Shown here: one piece after another, positions 9,150-16,711 of the stretch
Layout of the letters: each line of letters starts with the position of its first letter
How positions within the stretch are numbered: position 1 is the first letter of the stretch
Assembly: GCA_003483745.1 (NCBI GenBank)
Contig: DMYD01000058.1
Coordinates: forward strand, 1 to 28,406
DNA length: 28,406 nt
Reading direction: 5' to 3'
From: Roseburia sp.
GTDB taxonomy: Bacteria; Bacillota; Clostridia; Lachnospirales; Lachnospiraceae
The notes under the pieces: generated by a model
What the model was told of the DNA's origin: nothing
The model's input: the letters and a program-made list of their open reading frames with translations, nothing else
Database searches by the model: none
Program-made: the position numbers and the translations under genes

Positions 9150-10412
9150 TTGAAGAAGGAGAAGGAAAAAGAGACAAGAACCAGTATCGTTCAGGTGATC
9201 CTTGATGATTATGAACATGGCGATACTGATTGGAGAAAATATCCTAATCAGGGGGAAAATGATGGGAAACGTTCTATCAGAATCGTTCAGGCGCTGTATG
9301 ATGAAATCGGAAAAACAGAGCTGAACAGGCAGGTTTTAGAGTTGCAGGCACGTCATCTGTTACAGGATGGAAAAGGGCAGAAGATAAGTGGATGGTACAC
9401 AAGGGGAAGTGAACTGGAGCAGATCGTATATCGTTTGTCTGATATTCCCCAATTTTATGAAATGGATGGGCGGGTGCCAAAATATGAGCGCTATTTTGAA
9501 CCATTTTTGAAACTTCGTCAGGAGTTACAGGAATTAAGAGAACGCCAGCAGACCTGGAAACCATGGATCAATCAGTGTATTGGGGAGTTGGAAAAAGACC
9601 TGGAACGTGAAAAAATTCCGAAAATATGCAAAGACGGAGAAATAAAGGAAATTTATTTTAACACGTTAGCCGGATTAAATGAGATAGAGGAACCGGTTTC
9701 AAGGCGGATATTCAGTAAAAAATTCCTGAAAAATTCAAAATCATTTCAGAGAGCAGTCCAGGATAAAATTATTTCGGATGCGAGAAAATTTTGCCAGGAT
9801 GTGGATGCTGACGAAGAAGTTATGGGAAATGACGAAGTATTATCGGAAATTGGGATTGAGACATATCATCAGGAACTTTCTGTCAAAGGTTCGCTGCGGT
9901 TTGAACTTGCAGGAAACAAAATTGATACAGCCCTGTTTGCCTATGGTACGATCTTAAATGCAGAGACATTAAAATATGCAAAACTATTGCCGGAGCAGAC
10001 GATCCGAAAAATTATAACGGTTGAAAATAAAGCCAATTTTATGGAAATGTCATATGATGAGGGAACACTGCTTGTCTATTCGCACGGTTTTTTCTCACCA
10101 AAGGAGAGACTTTTCCTGAAAAATCTCAGGGAGTGCCTGGGAGAGCAGGGGGCAGAGTATTTTCACACCAGTGACTTAGATTACGGCGGGATACGTATAT
10201 TTATGAATATAAAAGAGAAAATTTTCCCAGATGTGAAACCGCTTGCAATGGATGAGGAGACGTTTTTCAAATATCAGCAATATGGGGAAAAACGGGATGA
10301 AAAATATTTGCAAAAAGTAAGGGACACAGACGTTCCGGCAGAATTAGAAGAACTTAAGGATTGTATTTTAAAAACCGGTTGTACGATAGAACAGGAAAGT
10401 ATGCTTTTTTAG
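9150..10412 (+). CDS. jetD: Wadjet protein JetD (Toprim nuclease)
   Basis: JetD is the nuclease of Wadjet and cuts DNA when the JetABC motor meets a plasmid-sized circle. The 420-residue protein has an N-terminal helical and winged-helix region (about 1-240) and a C-terminal Toprim-like DUF2220 domain. The Toprim glutamate is in VENKANF (E292) and the DxD pair is in SDLDYGG (D342, D344), so the metal-binding set looks complete. The start is TTG at 9150, supported by GAGGAG at 9135-9140, 6 nt after the jetC stop. By eye the coding sequence is richer in A and T than jetABC, which may mean a different history for this subunit. It ends 12 nt before the COG3044-type gene. The subunit assignment is secure; the lower GC is an impression, not a calculation. 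Confidence 0.9.
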   Translation: MKKEKEKETRTSIVQVILDDYEHGDTDWRKYPNQGENDGKRSIRIVQALYDEIGKTELNRQVLELQARHLLQDGKGQKISGWYTRGSELEQIVYRLSDIPQFYEMDGRVPKYERYFEPFLKLRQELQELRERQQTWKPWINQCIGELEKDLEREKIPKICKDGEIKEIYFNTLAGLNEIEEPVSRRIFSKKFLKNSKSFQRAVQDKIISDARKFCQDVDADEEVMGNDEVLSEIGIETYHQELSVKGSLRFELAGNKIDTALFAYGTILNAETLKYAKLLPEQTIRKIITVENKANFMEMSYDEGTLLVYSHGFFSPKERLFLKNLRECLGEQGAEYFHTSDLDYGGIRIFMNIKEKIFPDVKPLAMDEETFFKYQQYGEKRDEKYLQKVRDTDVPAELEELKDCILKTGCTIEQESMLF

Positions 10413-10424
10413 CAGGAGGGAATC

Positions 10425-12128
10425 ATGCAGACATCAGCAGAGTTAAAAAAATTATTACAGCGTATCGATCATAAGGGATATCCGGCATATAAGGACACAA
10501 GAGGTTCTTATGAATTTCCGGGATATGTGCTTTCCATTGACCATGTGCAGGGAGATCCGTTTGCAGCACCGTCGAAGGTAAGTATCCATGTCCGCGGAAA
10601 ACAGGCGGGATTCCCGGAACATCTTTATCAGAAAGACTGCAGAAGGATCGCCGTGCAGGATTATCTGCTGCGCCAGTTTGCCCGCCAGGTCGAGAAAGTT
10701 TCCTTTAAAGCGAAAGGTTCTGGAAAGAGTGGTCTTATGGCAGTCAGCCGTCCGGGACAGGAAGTGTTAGAGCGCAGTGCCTGCCAGATGGATGCAAAGA
10801 ACGGCGATATCGTGCTGCGCATGGAGATCGGTTTCCCCGCCAATGGGAGAACGGTCAATTCCAGGGAGTTAGAAAAGATCTTCTTTGATTTTCTGCCGGA
10901 GTGCGTAAAAGGCTCCCTTTATTTCCGTTCCCTGAAAAAAGAAGCGGTGGAGGCTGTCGCAGATCTCGCCGAGGATCAGGCATATATCAGAGAGCAGTTA
11001 GATCCGATGGGACTCTGTGCGTTTGTGGCGGATGGTGCGATCCTGCCGCGGGAGTCCGGTGTCTCTGGCAGACCGATGAAAGATGCGGTGCGTTTTCAGT
11101 CACCGGAAAGTCTCTCCGTCACGCTGACGCTGCCACACCACGGAAAACTGACCGGAATGGGAATAAAGAAGGGCATCACGCTGATCGTCGGCGGTGGTTA
11201 TCACGGAAAATCAACACTGTTAAAAGCACTTGAGACAGGTGTCTATAACCATATTGCGGGGGATGGCAGGGAGTATGTCATCACGGACGATACAGCAATG
11301 AAGATCCGTGCCGAGGATGGAAGAAGCATCCGTGACGTGGATATTTCCATGTTTATTCATGACCTGCCGAACGGGAAAGATACGGTATCCTTTTATACGG
11401 AGGATGCCAGCGGAAGTACTTCCCAGGCGGCAAATGTGATCGAGGCGATGGAGGCGGGCACAAGGGCATTTCTGATCGACGAGGATACCAGTGCAACGAA
11501 CTTTATGATCCGTGATGAGCTGATGCAGCGTGTGGTCAACCGTGATGCCGAGCCGATCGTGCCTTTTATTGACCGGGTCGAGGAGTTGTATCACACATAT
11601 GGTATCTCGACGGTCCTTGTTGCCGGAAGCTCCGGTTCCTATTTTCACAAGGCGGGCTGCATCATCCAGATGAACCGCTACGAGCCGTTTGAGATCACAG
11701 AGTCAGCAAAGCAGGCAGCGGCAGAGTTCCCACTTCCAAAACAGGACATTGCACCGTCAAAGCAGCCTGATTTTGACAGAAAAATAAAGCCGGACCGGAT
11801 GTTTCAAGAGGACAACCGCTTAAAGATGAAAACGATGGGAAGGGATTCCATCTCCATCAACCGGGAAGTCATTGACGTCCGCTATGTGGAACAGCTTATG
11901 GACACGGAGCAGCTTGCGTCACTGGGGTATATGTTAAAATATATGCAGATCCATTTTTTTGATGGGAAACACACACTGACACAAGCGGTCGATGCACTTT
12001 GGGATGTTTTGCAGAAGAGGGGGATCGCAGCAGTCTGCGAGAGCAGTTATCTGCCGTGCGGACTTGCAATGCCGAGAAAGCAGGAAGTGTTTGCGTGCGT
12101 GAACCGGTACCGGAAGCTGGGACTGTAG
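10425..12128 (+). CDS. ABC-class predicted ATPase (COG3044 / PF09818 family)
   Basis: A 567-residue soluble ATPase of the COG3044 type. Walker A is GGGYHGKST at residues 256-264, an ABC-like signature SGSTSQA lies at 329-335 and Walker B FLIDEDTSATNF at 349-360. The N-terminal 230 residues form the family-specific domain and the C-terminal part (about 460-567) a small extra domain. No membrane segments are present, so it is not a transporter. The cellular role of bacterial members is not established; a trypanosome homologue, MRB1590, is tied to mitochondrial RNA editing. The start has an excellent AGGAGGG (10414-10420) and lies 12 nt after jetD, so it is almost certainly on the Wadjet transcript. 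It may be an accessory to Wadjet or a passenger; the sequence cannot say which. Confidence 0.88.
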   Translation: MQTSAELKKLLQRIDHKGYPAYKDTRGSYEFPGYVLSIDHVQGDPFAAPSKVSIHVRGKQAGFPEHLYQKDCRRIAVQDYLLRQFARQVEKVSFKAKGSGKSGLMAVSRPGQEVLERSACQMDAKNGDIVLRMEIGFPANGRTVNSRELEKIFFDFLPECVKGSLYFRSLKKEAVEAVADLAEDQAYIREQLDPMGLCAFVADGAILPRESGVSGRPMKDAVRFQSPESLSVTLTLPHHGKLTGMGIKKGITLIVGGGYHGKSTLLKALETGVYNHIAGDGREYVITDDTAMKIRAEDGRSIRDVDISMFIHDLPNGKDTVSFYTEDASGSTSQAANVIEAMEAGTRAFLIDEDTSATNFMIRDELMQRVVNRDAEPIVPFIDRVEELYHTYGISTVLVAGSSGSYFHKAGCIIQMNRYEPFEITESAKQAAAEFPLPKQDIAPSKQPDFDRKIKPDRMFQEDNRLKMKTMGRDSISINREVIDVRYVEQLMDTEQLASLGYMLKYMQIHFFDGKHTLTQAVDALWDVLQKRGIAAVCESSYLPCGLAMPRKQEVFACVNRYRKLGL

Positions 12129-12233
12129 GGATGAGGCATTGTTAGAGATTTGATTTAGACACTTTTTTACTGCAAAGGAAAAGACATTCTGTAAATGAAT
12201 GACTGAAGGAAAAGGGGTATACAGAAGAAATAT

Positions 12234-12752
12234 ATGAAAACAGAACGACTTACAATCAGACCGATAGAGGAATCTGACTGGCAGAGTATTCAGAAAATAT
12301 GGATAGATTTTAACAGGTCAAAATATGTGATTTACGACACATATAAGAATACAGATACAGAGGATGTAAAAAAAAGAATTGCAAAATGGGCAGATGCAAC
12401 TCGTAATGGAAAAGAACATATTTTTATGGTAAGCTGCCTGAAAGATTTGGTAATTGGATTTATATCACTTAATATCAGAATGGATGGATATGAGATCGGA
12501 TATGGATTCCTTGATCAATATCAGGGAAAGGGATATGTGAAAGAAAGTCTGCTTGCAATTTTTGATTATATGAAAGAACAGGGCGTAAAAAAAATATATG
12601 CCGGAACAGCAAAAAATAATCTCCCTTCTGTTGGATTGCTTAACAGTGTTGGTTTTCAACTGGTTGGAACAGAGCGGATTTCGTTTCATAAAGACAGTGA
12701 AGGAAATGATATTTATTTTGAAGGTGGAAATTTTGTGAAGGAACTGTGCTGA
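12234..12752 (+). CDS. GNAT family N-acetyltransferase
   Basis: A 172-residue GCN5-related acetyltransferase of the RimJ/RimL type, predicted to move an acetyl group from acetyl-CoA to an amine on a protein or small molecule. The opening KTERLTIRPIEESD is typical, and the acetyl-CoA pyrophosphate loop is QYQGKGYVKES at residues 95-105, followed by the usual NLPSVGLLNSVGF segment near the C-terminus. The substrate cannot be told. The gene is visibly A+T-rich compared with jetC or the COG3044 gene, suggesting later acquisition. It stands alone, about 105 nt after the ATPase gene, with a poor ribosome binding site directly before the ATG. Confidence 0.88.
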   Translation: MKTERLTIRPIEESDWQSIQKIWIDFNRSKYVIYDTYKNTDTEDVKKRIAKWADATRNGKEHIFMVSCLKDLVIGFISLNIRMDGYEIGYGFLDQYQGKGYVKESLLAIFDYMKEQGVKKIYAGTAKNNLPSVGLLNSVGFQLVGTERISFHKDSEGNDIYFEGGNFVKELC

Positions 12753-12853
12753 GCGGCATCTTTTGTCTGTCAGTTTTTTGTGATGGTGGAAAAAGGCAGA
12801 GCTGTTTGGACTTGTTATGAAAAAACTGGAATAGGTTAGAGAGGGGAGAAAAT

Positions 12854-13159
12854 ATGAGGTATTTACCGATATTGGGAGAACTCTTTGCATCTGATACGAT
12901 CATCTTTTTTGTGATCGGTGTTGTGATCTTTGTATTTGCGGGAATCAGAATGAGGTCATTGAAAAGGAATCTGAAAGGTGTTGGAGTGTGCTTTGCCATT
13001 TATGCAGTGTGTGAAGCCTTTTCTAATATCCGTACAAACAATCTTTTGGAACTGATACTGTTGTTTGCAGGCACGATTGCGCTTGGTGGAATACTGGGGT
13101 TCTTCGTTGGAATTATTGTGTCTGGGATACGGAAAACGATGAGGAAAAATAAAACATGA
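12854..13159 (+). CDS. small membrane protein, unrecognised
   Basis: A 101-residue protein with two clear hydrophobic segments, about residues 13-33 (IIFFVIGVVIFVFAG) and 66-90 (LILLFAGTIALGGILGFFVG), joined by a basic loop and ending in a basic tail (RKTMRKNKT). Charge placement suggests both ends face the cytoplasm. A strong GAGGGGAG precedes the ATG at 12854. Its last codons overlap the start of the next small ORF in ATGA. I recognise no family. It sits in an accessory stretch with other small or broken genes, so it may be the remains of a mobile or defence-related insertion, but that is inference. Confidence 0.6.
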   Translation: MRYLPILGELFASDTIIFFVIGVVIFVFAGIRMRSLKRNLKGVGVCFAIYAVCEAFSNIRTNNLLELILLFAGTIALGGILGFFVGIIVSGIRKTMRKNKT

Positions 13160-13334
13160 ATGAGTTTGAAAAAGAGTATCAGTTCATACAGAAAAACGGT
13201 TTGAAAGACAGCAGCCTGCGCTGTGAATATGAGCAAAAAGTAGCAAAATTGCGTGACCTGCCACAGAAATTGACCGGCTGACGTTAGACGGGTTTCGGAC
13301 ATGGTACTTAGAACATATGGAAGACTGTGAATAA
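13156..13334 (+). pseudogene. frameshifted small ORF
   Basis: An ATG overlapping the previous stop (ATGA at 13156) opens 41 codons (MNEFEKEYQF...) ending at TGA 13279-13281. Another frame, open from about 13257, continues with EIDRLTLDGFRTWYLEHMED and stops at 13332-13334. The combined product would be about 60 charged, helical residues. The second frame has a stop just before the switch point (13254-13256), so a single frameshift around 13257-13266 is the simplest reading. I recognise no family. Alternatively the 41-residue ORF is real and the rest is chance. Confidence 0.35.
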
Positions 13335-13387
13335 AAGCATTGTAAACAGTTTTTAAATCGCAATCGAAAGCTGCAAAGGAGGTTCGG

Positions 13388-13540
13388 ATGAAAAAATTTA
13401 AAACTATAGTTTCTGTGATCATGATGTTACTTTGTGGGTTTGTTGGACTGTGGATCGATGATACAATGGGCGGAGTTGCGGGAATACTGATCGCAGGAAT
13501 TGCCTGTATTATTTATACGATAGATAATCAGGAGAAATAA
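13388..13540 (+). CDS. 50-residue membrane protein
   Basis: This ORF encodes 50 residues: a short basic start (MKKFK), a hydrophobic helix (TIVSVIMMLLCGFVGLW), a short turn with acidic DD, then a second helix (GGVAGILIAGIACIIY). An almost perfect AAAGGAGG at 13375-13382 lies five nt before the ATG, which is the main reason to believe it is translated. No family is recognised. It resembles many two-helix small proteins of Firmicutes in form only. Confidence 0.55.
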   Translation: MKKFKTIVSVIMMLLCGFVGLWIDDTMGGVAGILIAGIACIIYTIDNQEK

Positions 13541-13555
13541 GACAAATTCTTAATT

Positions 13556-13745
13556 TATGGAGAGCACCGAGTTGAAAAACTGCCGGACGGCTATCAGACC
13601 ATGATCGGAGAAAACGGCTCTCCTTGACGGCGGTGTTGTTGCAGAGAGCGGAACACATGATGAGCTGATGAAAAAGAACGGACTTTATGCAAGACTGGTA
13701 GAACTGCAGACAGCTTCGGCGGACTGGAAGCTGAATGTCCGATAA
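13556..13745 (+). pseudogene. ABC exporter ATPase remnant, internally deleted
   Basis: Two pieces of an ABC exporter (permease-ATPase fusion type) survive. The first, at about 13565-13624, reads HRVEKLPDGYQTMIGENGS, the stretch just before the ABC signature. The second, in another frame at about 13624-13745, reads LDGGVVAESGTHDELMKKNG, LYARLVELQTASADWKL, and then a stop: the extreme C-terminus after the H-loop. The signature, Walker B and switch region that should lie between (about 80-100 residues) are gone, as is everything upstream. There is no start codon. This is a clear decay product, and the terminator at 13777 was probably its original terminator. Confidence 0.85.
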
Positions 13746-13776
13746 AAGTTGAACAGAAAAATGATAAAATCATAAG

Positions 13777-13823
13777 AAAGACAGGTTTATTTTGGAAGAA
13801 TTTCTAAGATGCCTGTCTTTTTT
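13777..13823 (+). terminator. hairpin terminator after ABC remnant
   Basis: AAAGACAGG (13777-13785) pairs perfectly with CCTGTCTTT (13812-13820), followed by more T residues. The loop is long (26 nt). It follows the ABC remnant and precedes the uvrA-like gene, so it separates the two. Confidence 0.65.
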
Positions 13824-13857
13824 ATGGGGATAGAGGGGAGTGCAATCCATTATTTTA

Positions 13858-13866
13858 TGTTATACT
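13858..13866 (+). promoter_or_regulatory. extended -10 promoter for the uvrA-like gene
   Basis: TGTTATACT gives a TGn extended -10 with TATACT at 13861-13866. No good -35 is seen 17 nt upstream. It lies between the terminator at 13777-13823 and the gene start at 13924. Confidence 0.45.
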
Positions 13867-13923
13867 GTGTCAGGAAAGTTTATTCTGTGAGCAGGATAAG
13901 ACGAATAAATAAGGAGTACCATC

Positions 13924-16419
13924 ATGGAAACCAACCATAACGAACCAAAGTATATCAGGGTAAAAGGAGCAAGAGTCCATAACCTGAAAAATGTAAATGT
14001 GGATGTACCTCTGCATCAGATTGTGGGGGTTGCAGGTGTCTCCGGTTCCGGCAAATCTTCGTTGGCACTTGGTGTTTTGTATGCGGAAGGGTCCAGACGT
14101 TATCTGGAGTCACTTTCTACCTATACGAGAAGGCGCATGACAGGAGCAGCGAAAGCACAGGTGGATGAGGTGCTGTATGTCCCGGCGGCTTTAGCACTTC
14201 ATCAGCGTCCGGGAATACCGGGGATCCGCAGTACCTTCGGGACAGGAACCGAACTTTTGAACAGCTTAAGACTGATGTATTCGAGACTGGCATCCCATCG
14301 CTGTCCGAATGGACATTACATAGAGCCTACGTTAAAGGTAGCGGCAGAGCAGGAAATCTTATGTCCGGTGTGCGGGGAAAAAGTACATGCGCCGGGTGCG
14401 GAAGAACTTGCCTTTAATTCACAGGGGGCATGCAAAAGGTGCGGCGGAACGGGAAGCGTGCGGACGGTGGACATAGATTCGCTGGTACCGGATGATTCGA
14501 TCAGCATTGATGAGGGAGCGGTTGCACCGTGGAACAGTCTGATGTGGTCACTGATGACGGATGTCTGCCGTGAGATGGGTGTGCGAACAGATGTTCCATT
14601 CCGCGAACTGACGGATGCAGAGAAAGAGATCGTCTATCACGGTCCGGCTGAGAAAAAACATATTTTTTATAAGGCGAAAAAATCAAATCAGGCGGGTGAA
14701 CTGGATTTTACCTATTATAACGCTGTGTACACCGTGGAAAATGCGCTTGCAAAAGTAAAAGATGAGAAGGGCATGAAGCGCGTGGAAAAATTTTTAAAGG
14801 AAGATATCTGCCCGGAATGTCGCGGCAGCAGGCTTTCTGAAGCTGCGAGAGCACCAAGACTCCGTGGGATAGGTCTGGATGAAGCCTGCAAAATGACCTT
14901 AAAAGAACTGGTGGACTGGGTGGCAGGAGTGCCGGATTCCCTGCCGGAAGAAATGCGTCCCATGGCAGAATCCATCTGCGAATCGTTTCAGACTGTTACG
15001 AAAAGGCTGATGGATTTGGGACTGTCTTATCTGTCGCTTGACCGGGCGGCCTTTACATTGTCGACCGGAGAGAGACAGCGGATGCAGCTTGCCAGAGCTG
15101 TGCGAAACCGCACGACAGGTGTTTTATATGTGTTAGATGAGCCATCGATCGGTCTGCATCCCTCGAATATCAAAGGACTCAATGCAGTGATGCATGATCT
15201 GGTCGCGGACGGCAATTCCGTTCTTTTGGTAGACCACGACACGCAGATCTTATCGGAGGCGGACTGGCTGATTGAGATGGGACCAGAAGCCGGTGTGGGA
15301 GGCGGATATGTGATCGCGGAGGGAAGTATCCCGCAGATCATTTCCAATAAAGATTCCATGATTGGTCCTTTTCTGGCGAAAACGTCAGATATGCGTGTCC
15401 GCACGCAGGCAGGAGAAGAGGAAGTTTTTGCGCTGGGAAAGCTGCATTTATCTACGGATCATATTCATACGGTAAAGCCATTGGAGGTGGATATTCCAAA
15501 GGGAAGGCTTACCGTTGTGACCGGTGTGTCCGGTTCCGGGAAGACCACGATGGTTTTAGAAAGTCTGATTCCCGGACTGGAAGCTTCTTTTCGCGGAGAA
15601 CATCTGCCGAAACATGTGAAAAGTATTTCGGCGGAAGGGATTTCCCATGTGAAACTGATCGATGCCTCACCGATTGGAATCAATGTCCGGTCAACGGTGG
15701 CGACTTATGCCAATATACATGATGAACTCCGCAAAATTTATGCAAAAACAGCGGATGCAAAAAATCGGAAATACAAAGCAGGGGATTTTTCCTACAATAC
15801 CGGAAAGCTGCGCTGCCAAGTCTGTGACGGAACCGGGCAGATCAGTCTGGACGTACAGTTCTTACCGGATGTGGACATCCCCTGCCCGGAGTGTGGTGGG
15901 TCGAGGTATGCGAAAAAGGCATGGGAGATCGGCTATGAAAATAAACAGGGAAACAGGTATTCCCTGCCGGAACTGATGGAGATGGATGTCAACACGGCGC
16001 TGCAGGCAGTCACAGATCTGAAACTGGTGCATCAGAGGCTTAGTGTTCTGAAAAATTTAGGACTTGGTTATCTGACACTGGGTGAGGAGACACCGAGTCT
16101 TTCCGGCGGCGAGGCACAGAGACTGAAACTTGCCAGTGAAATGGGAAAAGGACAGTCGGATTCTGTCTTTGTGTTTGATGAGCCGACCATCGGACTGCAT
16201 CCGTTGGATGTACAGACGTTACTTGGCGTATTTCAGGCGTTAGTCGACAACGGGGCGACCGTGCTTGTCATCGAGCATGATCTGGATGTGATCCGAAATG
16301 CAGACTATATCATTGATATGGGCCCCGGCGGTGGAGAGGAGGGCGGCAGAGTGGTCGCCTGCGGGACACCGGAGCAGATTGCAGCAAATGAAAAGAGCGT
16401 TACGGGAAAATATCTATAA
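13924..16419 (+). CDS. uvrA: UvrA-like ABC ATPase lacking the UvrB-binding domain
   Basis: An 831-residue UvrA-family protein with tandem ABC cassettes. Walker A motifs are GVSGSGKSS (38-46) and GVSGSGKTT (534-542). Zinc modules are CPVC/CKRC (146-149, 169-172) and CQVC/CPEC (631-634, 654-657). Signatures are LSTGERQR and LSGGEAQR, with Walker B LDEPSIGLHP and FDEPTIGLHP. Canonical UvrA is about 940 residues, and its first zinc module begins near residue 250. Here that module is at 146, so about 100 residues corresponding to the UvrB-binding domain are absent, as in UvrA2/DrrC-type paralogues. It may therefore act in damage tolerance or drug resistance rather than in standard UvrABC repair. 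The first signature has T in place of the usual second G. AAGGAG (13911-13916) marks the start. It stands alone after decayed genes. Confidence 0.9.
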   Translation: METNHNEPKYIRVKGARVHNLKNVNVDVPLHQIVGVAGVSGSGKSSLALGVLYAEGSRRYLESLSTYTRRRMTGAAKAQVDEVLYVPAALALHQRPGIPGIRSTFGTGTELLNSLRLMYSRLASHRCPNGHYIEPTLKVAAEQEILCPVCGEKVHAPGAEELAFNSQGACKRCGGTGSVRTVDIDSLVPDDSISIDEGAVAPWNSLMWSLMTDVCREMGVRTDVPFRELTDAEKEIVYHGPAEKKHIFYKAKKSNQAGELDFTYYNAVYTVENALAKVKDEKGMKRVEKFLKEDICPECRGSRLSEAARAPRLRGIGLDEACKMTLKELVDWVAGVPDSLPEEMRPMAESICESFQTVTKRLMDLGLSYLSLDRAAFTLSTGERQRMQLARAVRNRTTGVLYVLDEPSIGLHPSNIKGLNAVMHDLVADGNSVLLVDHDTQILSEADWLIEMGPEAGVGGGYVIAEGSIPQIISNKDSMIGPFLAKTSDMRVRTQAGEEEVFALGKLHLSTDHIHTVKPLEVDIPKGRLTVVTGVSGSGKTTMVLESLIPGLEASFRGEHLPKHVKSISAEGISHVKLIDASPIGINVRSTVATYANIHDELRKIYAKTADAKNRKYKAGDFSYNTGKLRCQVCDGTGQISLDVQFLPDVDIPCPECGGSRYAKKAWEIGYENKQGNRYSLPELMEMDVNTALQAVTDLKLVHQRLSVLKNLGLGYLTLGEETPSLSGGEAQRLKLASEMGKGQSDSVFVFDEPTIGLHPLDVQTLLGVFQALVDNGATVLVIEHDLDVIRNADYIIDMGPGGGEEGGRVVACGTPEQIAANEKSVTGKYL

Positions 16420-16429
16420 AGAATAGTGG

Positions 16430-16458
16430 TTGCGTTTCTCATTCATTTCTGCTACAAT
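16430..16458 (+). promoter_or_regulatory. promoter of the mgtE leader
   Basis: TTGCGT (16430-16435) and TACAAT (16453-16458) are 17 nt apart, and TGC directly before the -10 gives an extended -10. Transcription would start near 16465, giving a leader of about 245 nt before mgtE. Confidence 0.75.
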
Positions 16459-16513
16459 GACCACGTCATTTTTAAATATATCAAAATTCAAATTTTAATG
16501 GAGGTGAATTTTC

Positions 16514-16600
16514 ATGGACAGTTGCGATAGCGTAGGACGAAGTAAAATATGCGATGTACGAAGATGTAAAAAGAGAATGTGGCTGTCTGTGAGAGTCTGA
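16514..16600 (+). CDS. leader peptide ORF upstream of mgtE
   Basis: A 28-codon ORF with an ideal GGAGGT (16500-16505) eight nt before its ATG. The peptide begins MDSCDSVGRSKIC, continues DVRRCKKRMW and ends LSVRV. It has three cysteines and a dense basic run (codons 16-21). Codons 12-15 form the 5' arm of the antiterminator described below, and its last codons form one side of a strong hairpin. The position between promoter and terminator, the strong ribosome binding site and the overlap with competing hairpins point to a translated attenuator. I know of no named family for it. If translated, its progress should decide whether mgtE is read. Confidence 0.65.
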   Translation: MDSCDSVGRSKICDVRRCKKRMWLSVRV

Positions 16601-16682
16601 CCGCCATATTCTATATTGTTGTGCACCTTTTATACATCGCATCAGAGGATCCTTGCAATCACAATGAAGCGATGTATTTTTA
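16549..16682 (+). promoter_or_regulatory. mgtE attenuator: antiterminator versus terminator
   Basis: ATGCGATGTA (16549-16558) is perfectly complementary to TACATCGCAT (16633-16642). The same downstream arm, ATACATCGC (16632-16640), also pairs perfectly with GCGATGTAT (16669-16677), which is followed by TTTT and forms an intrinsic-type terminator. The two pairings exclude each other, and GCGATGTA appears twice as expected for attenuation. Between the antiterminator arms lies a further hairpin, 16574-16587 with 16599-16612 (13 pairs around one mismatch). The known M-box (ykoK) Mg riboswitch core is not seen here. The signal sensed is unknown; Mg2+ is the natural guess from the gene controlled. 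Confidence 0.7.
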
Positions 16683-16711
16683 TGCCCATTTCAGGCGAAA
16701 AGGAGGTCACA

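Noticed and set aside
16465..16711. M-box (ykoK) magnesium riboswitch
   Set aside because: The conserved M-box core sequences are not found in the leader; the leader ORF and hairpin pair explain the region better.
16616..16711. N-terminal extension of MgtE from a TTG start
   Set aside because: It would run through the terminator hairpin, has no ribosome binding site and is unlike the MgtE N-terminus.
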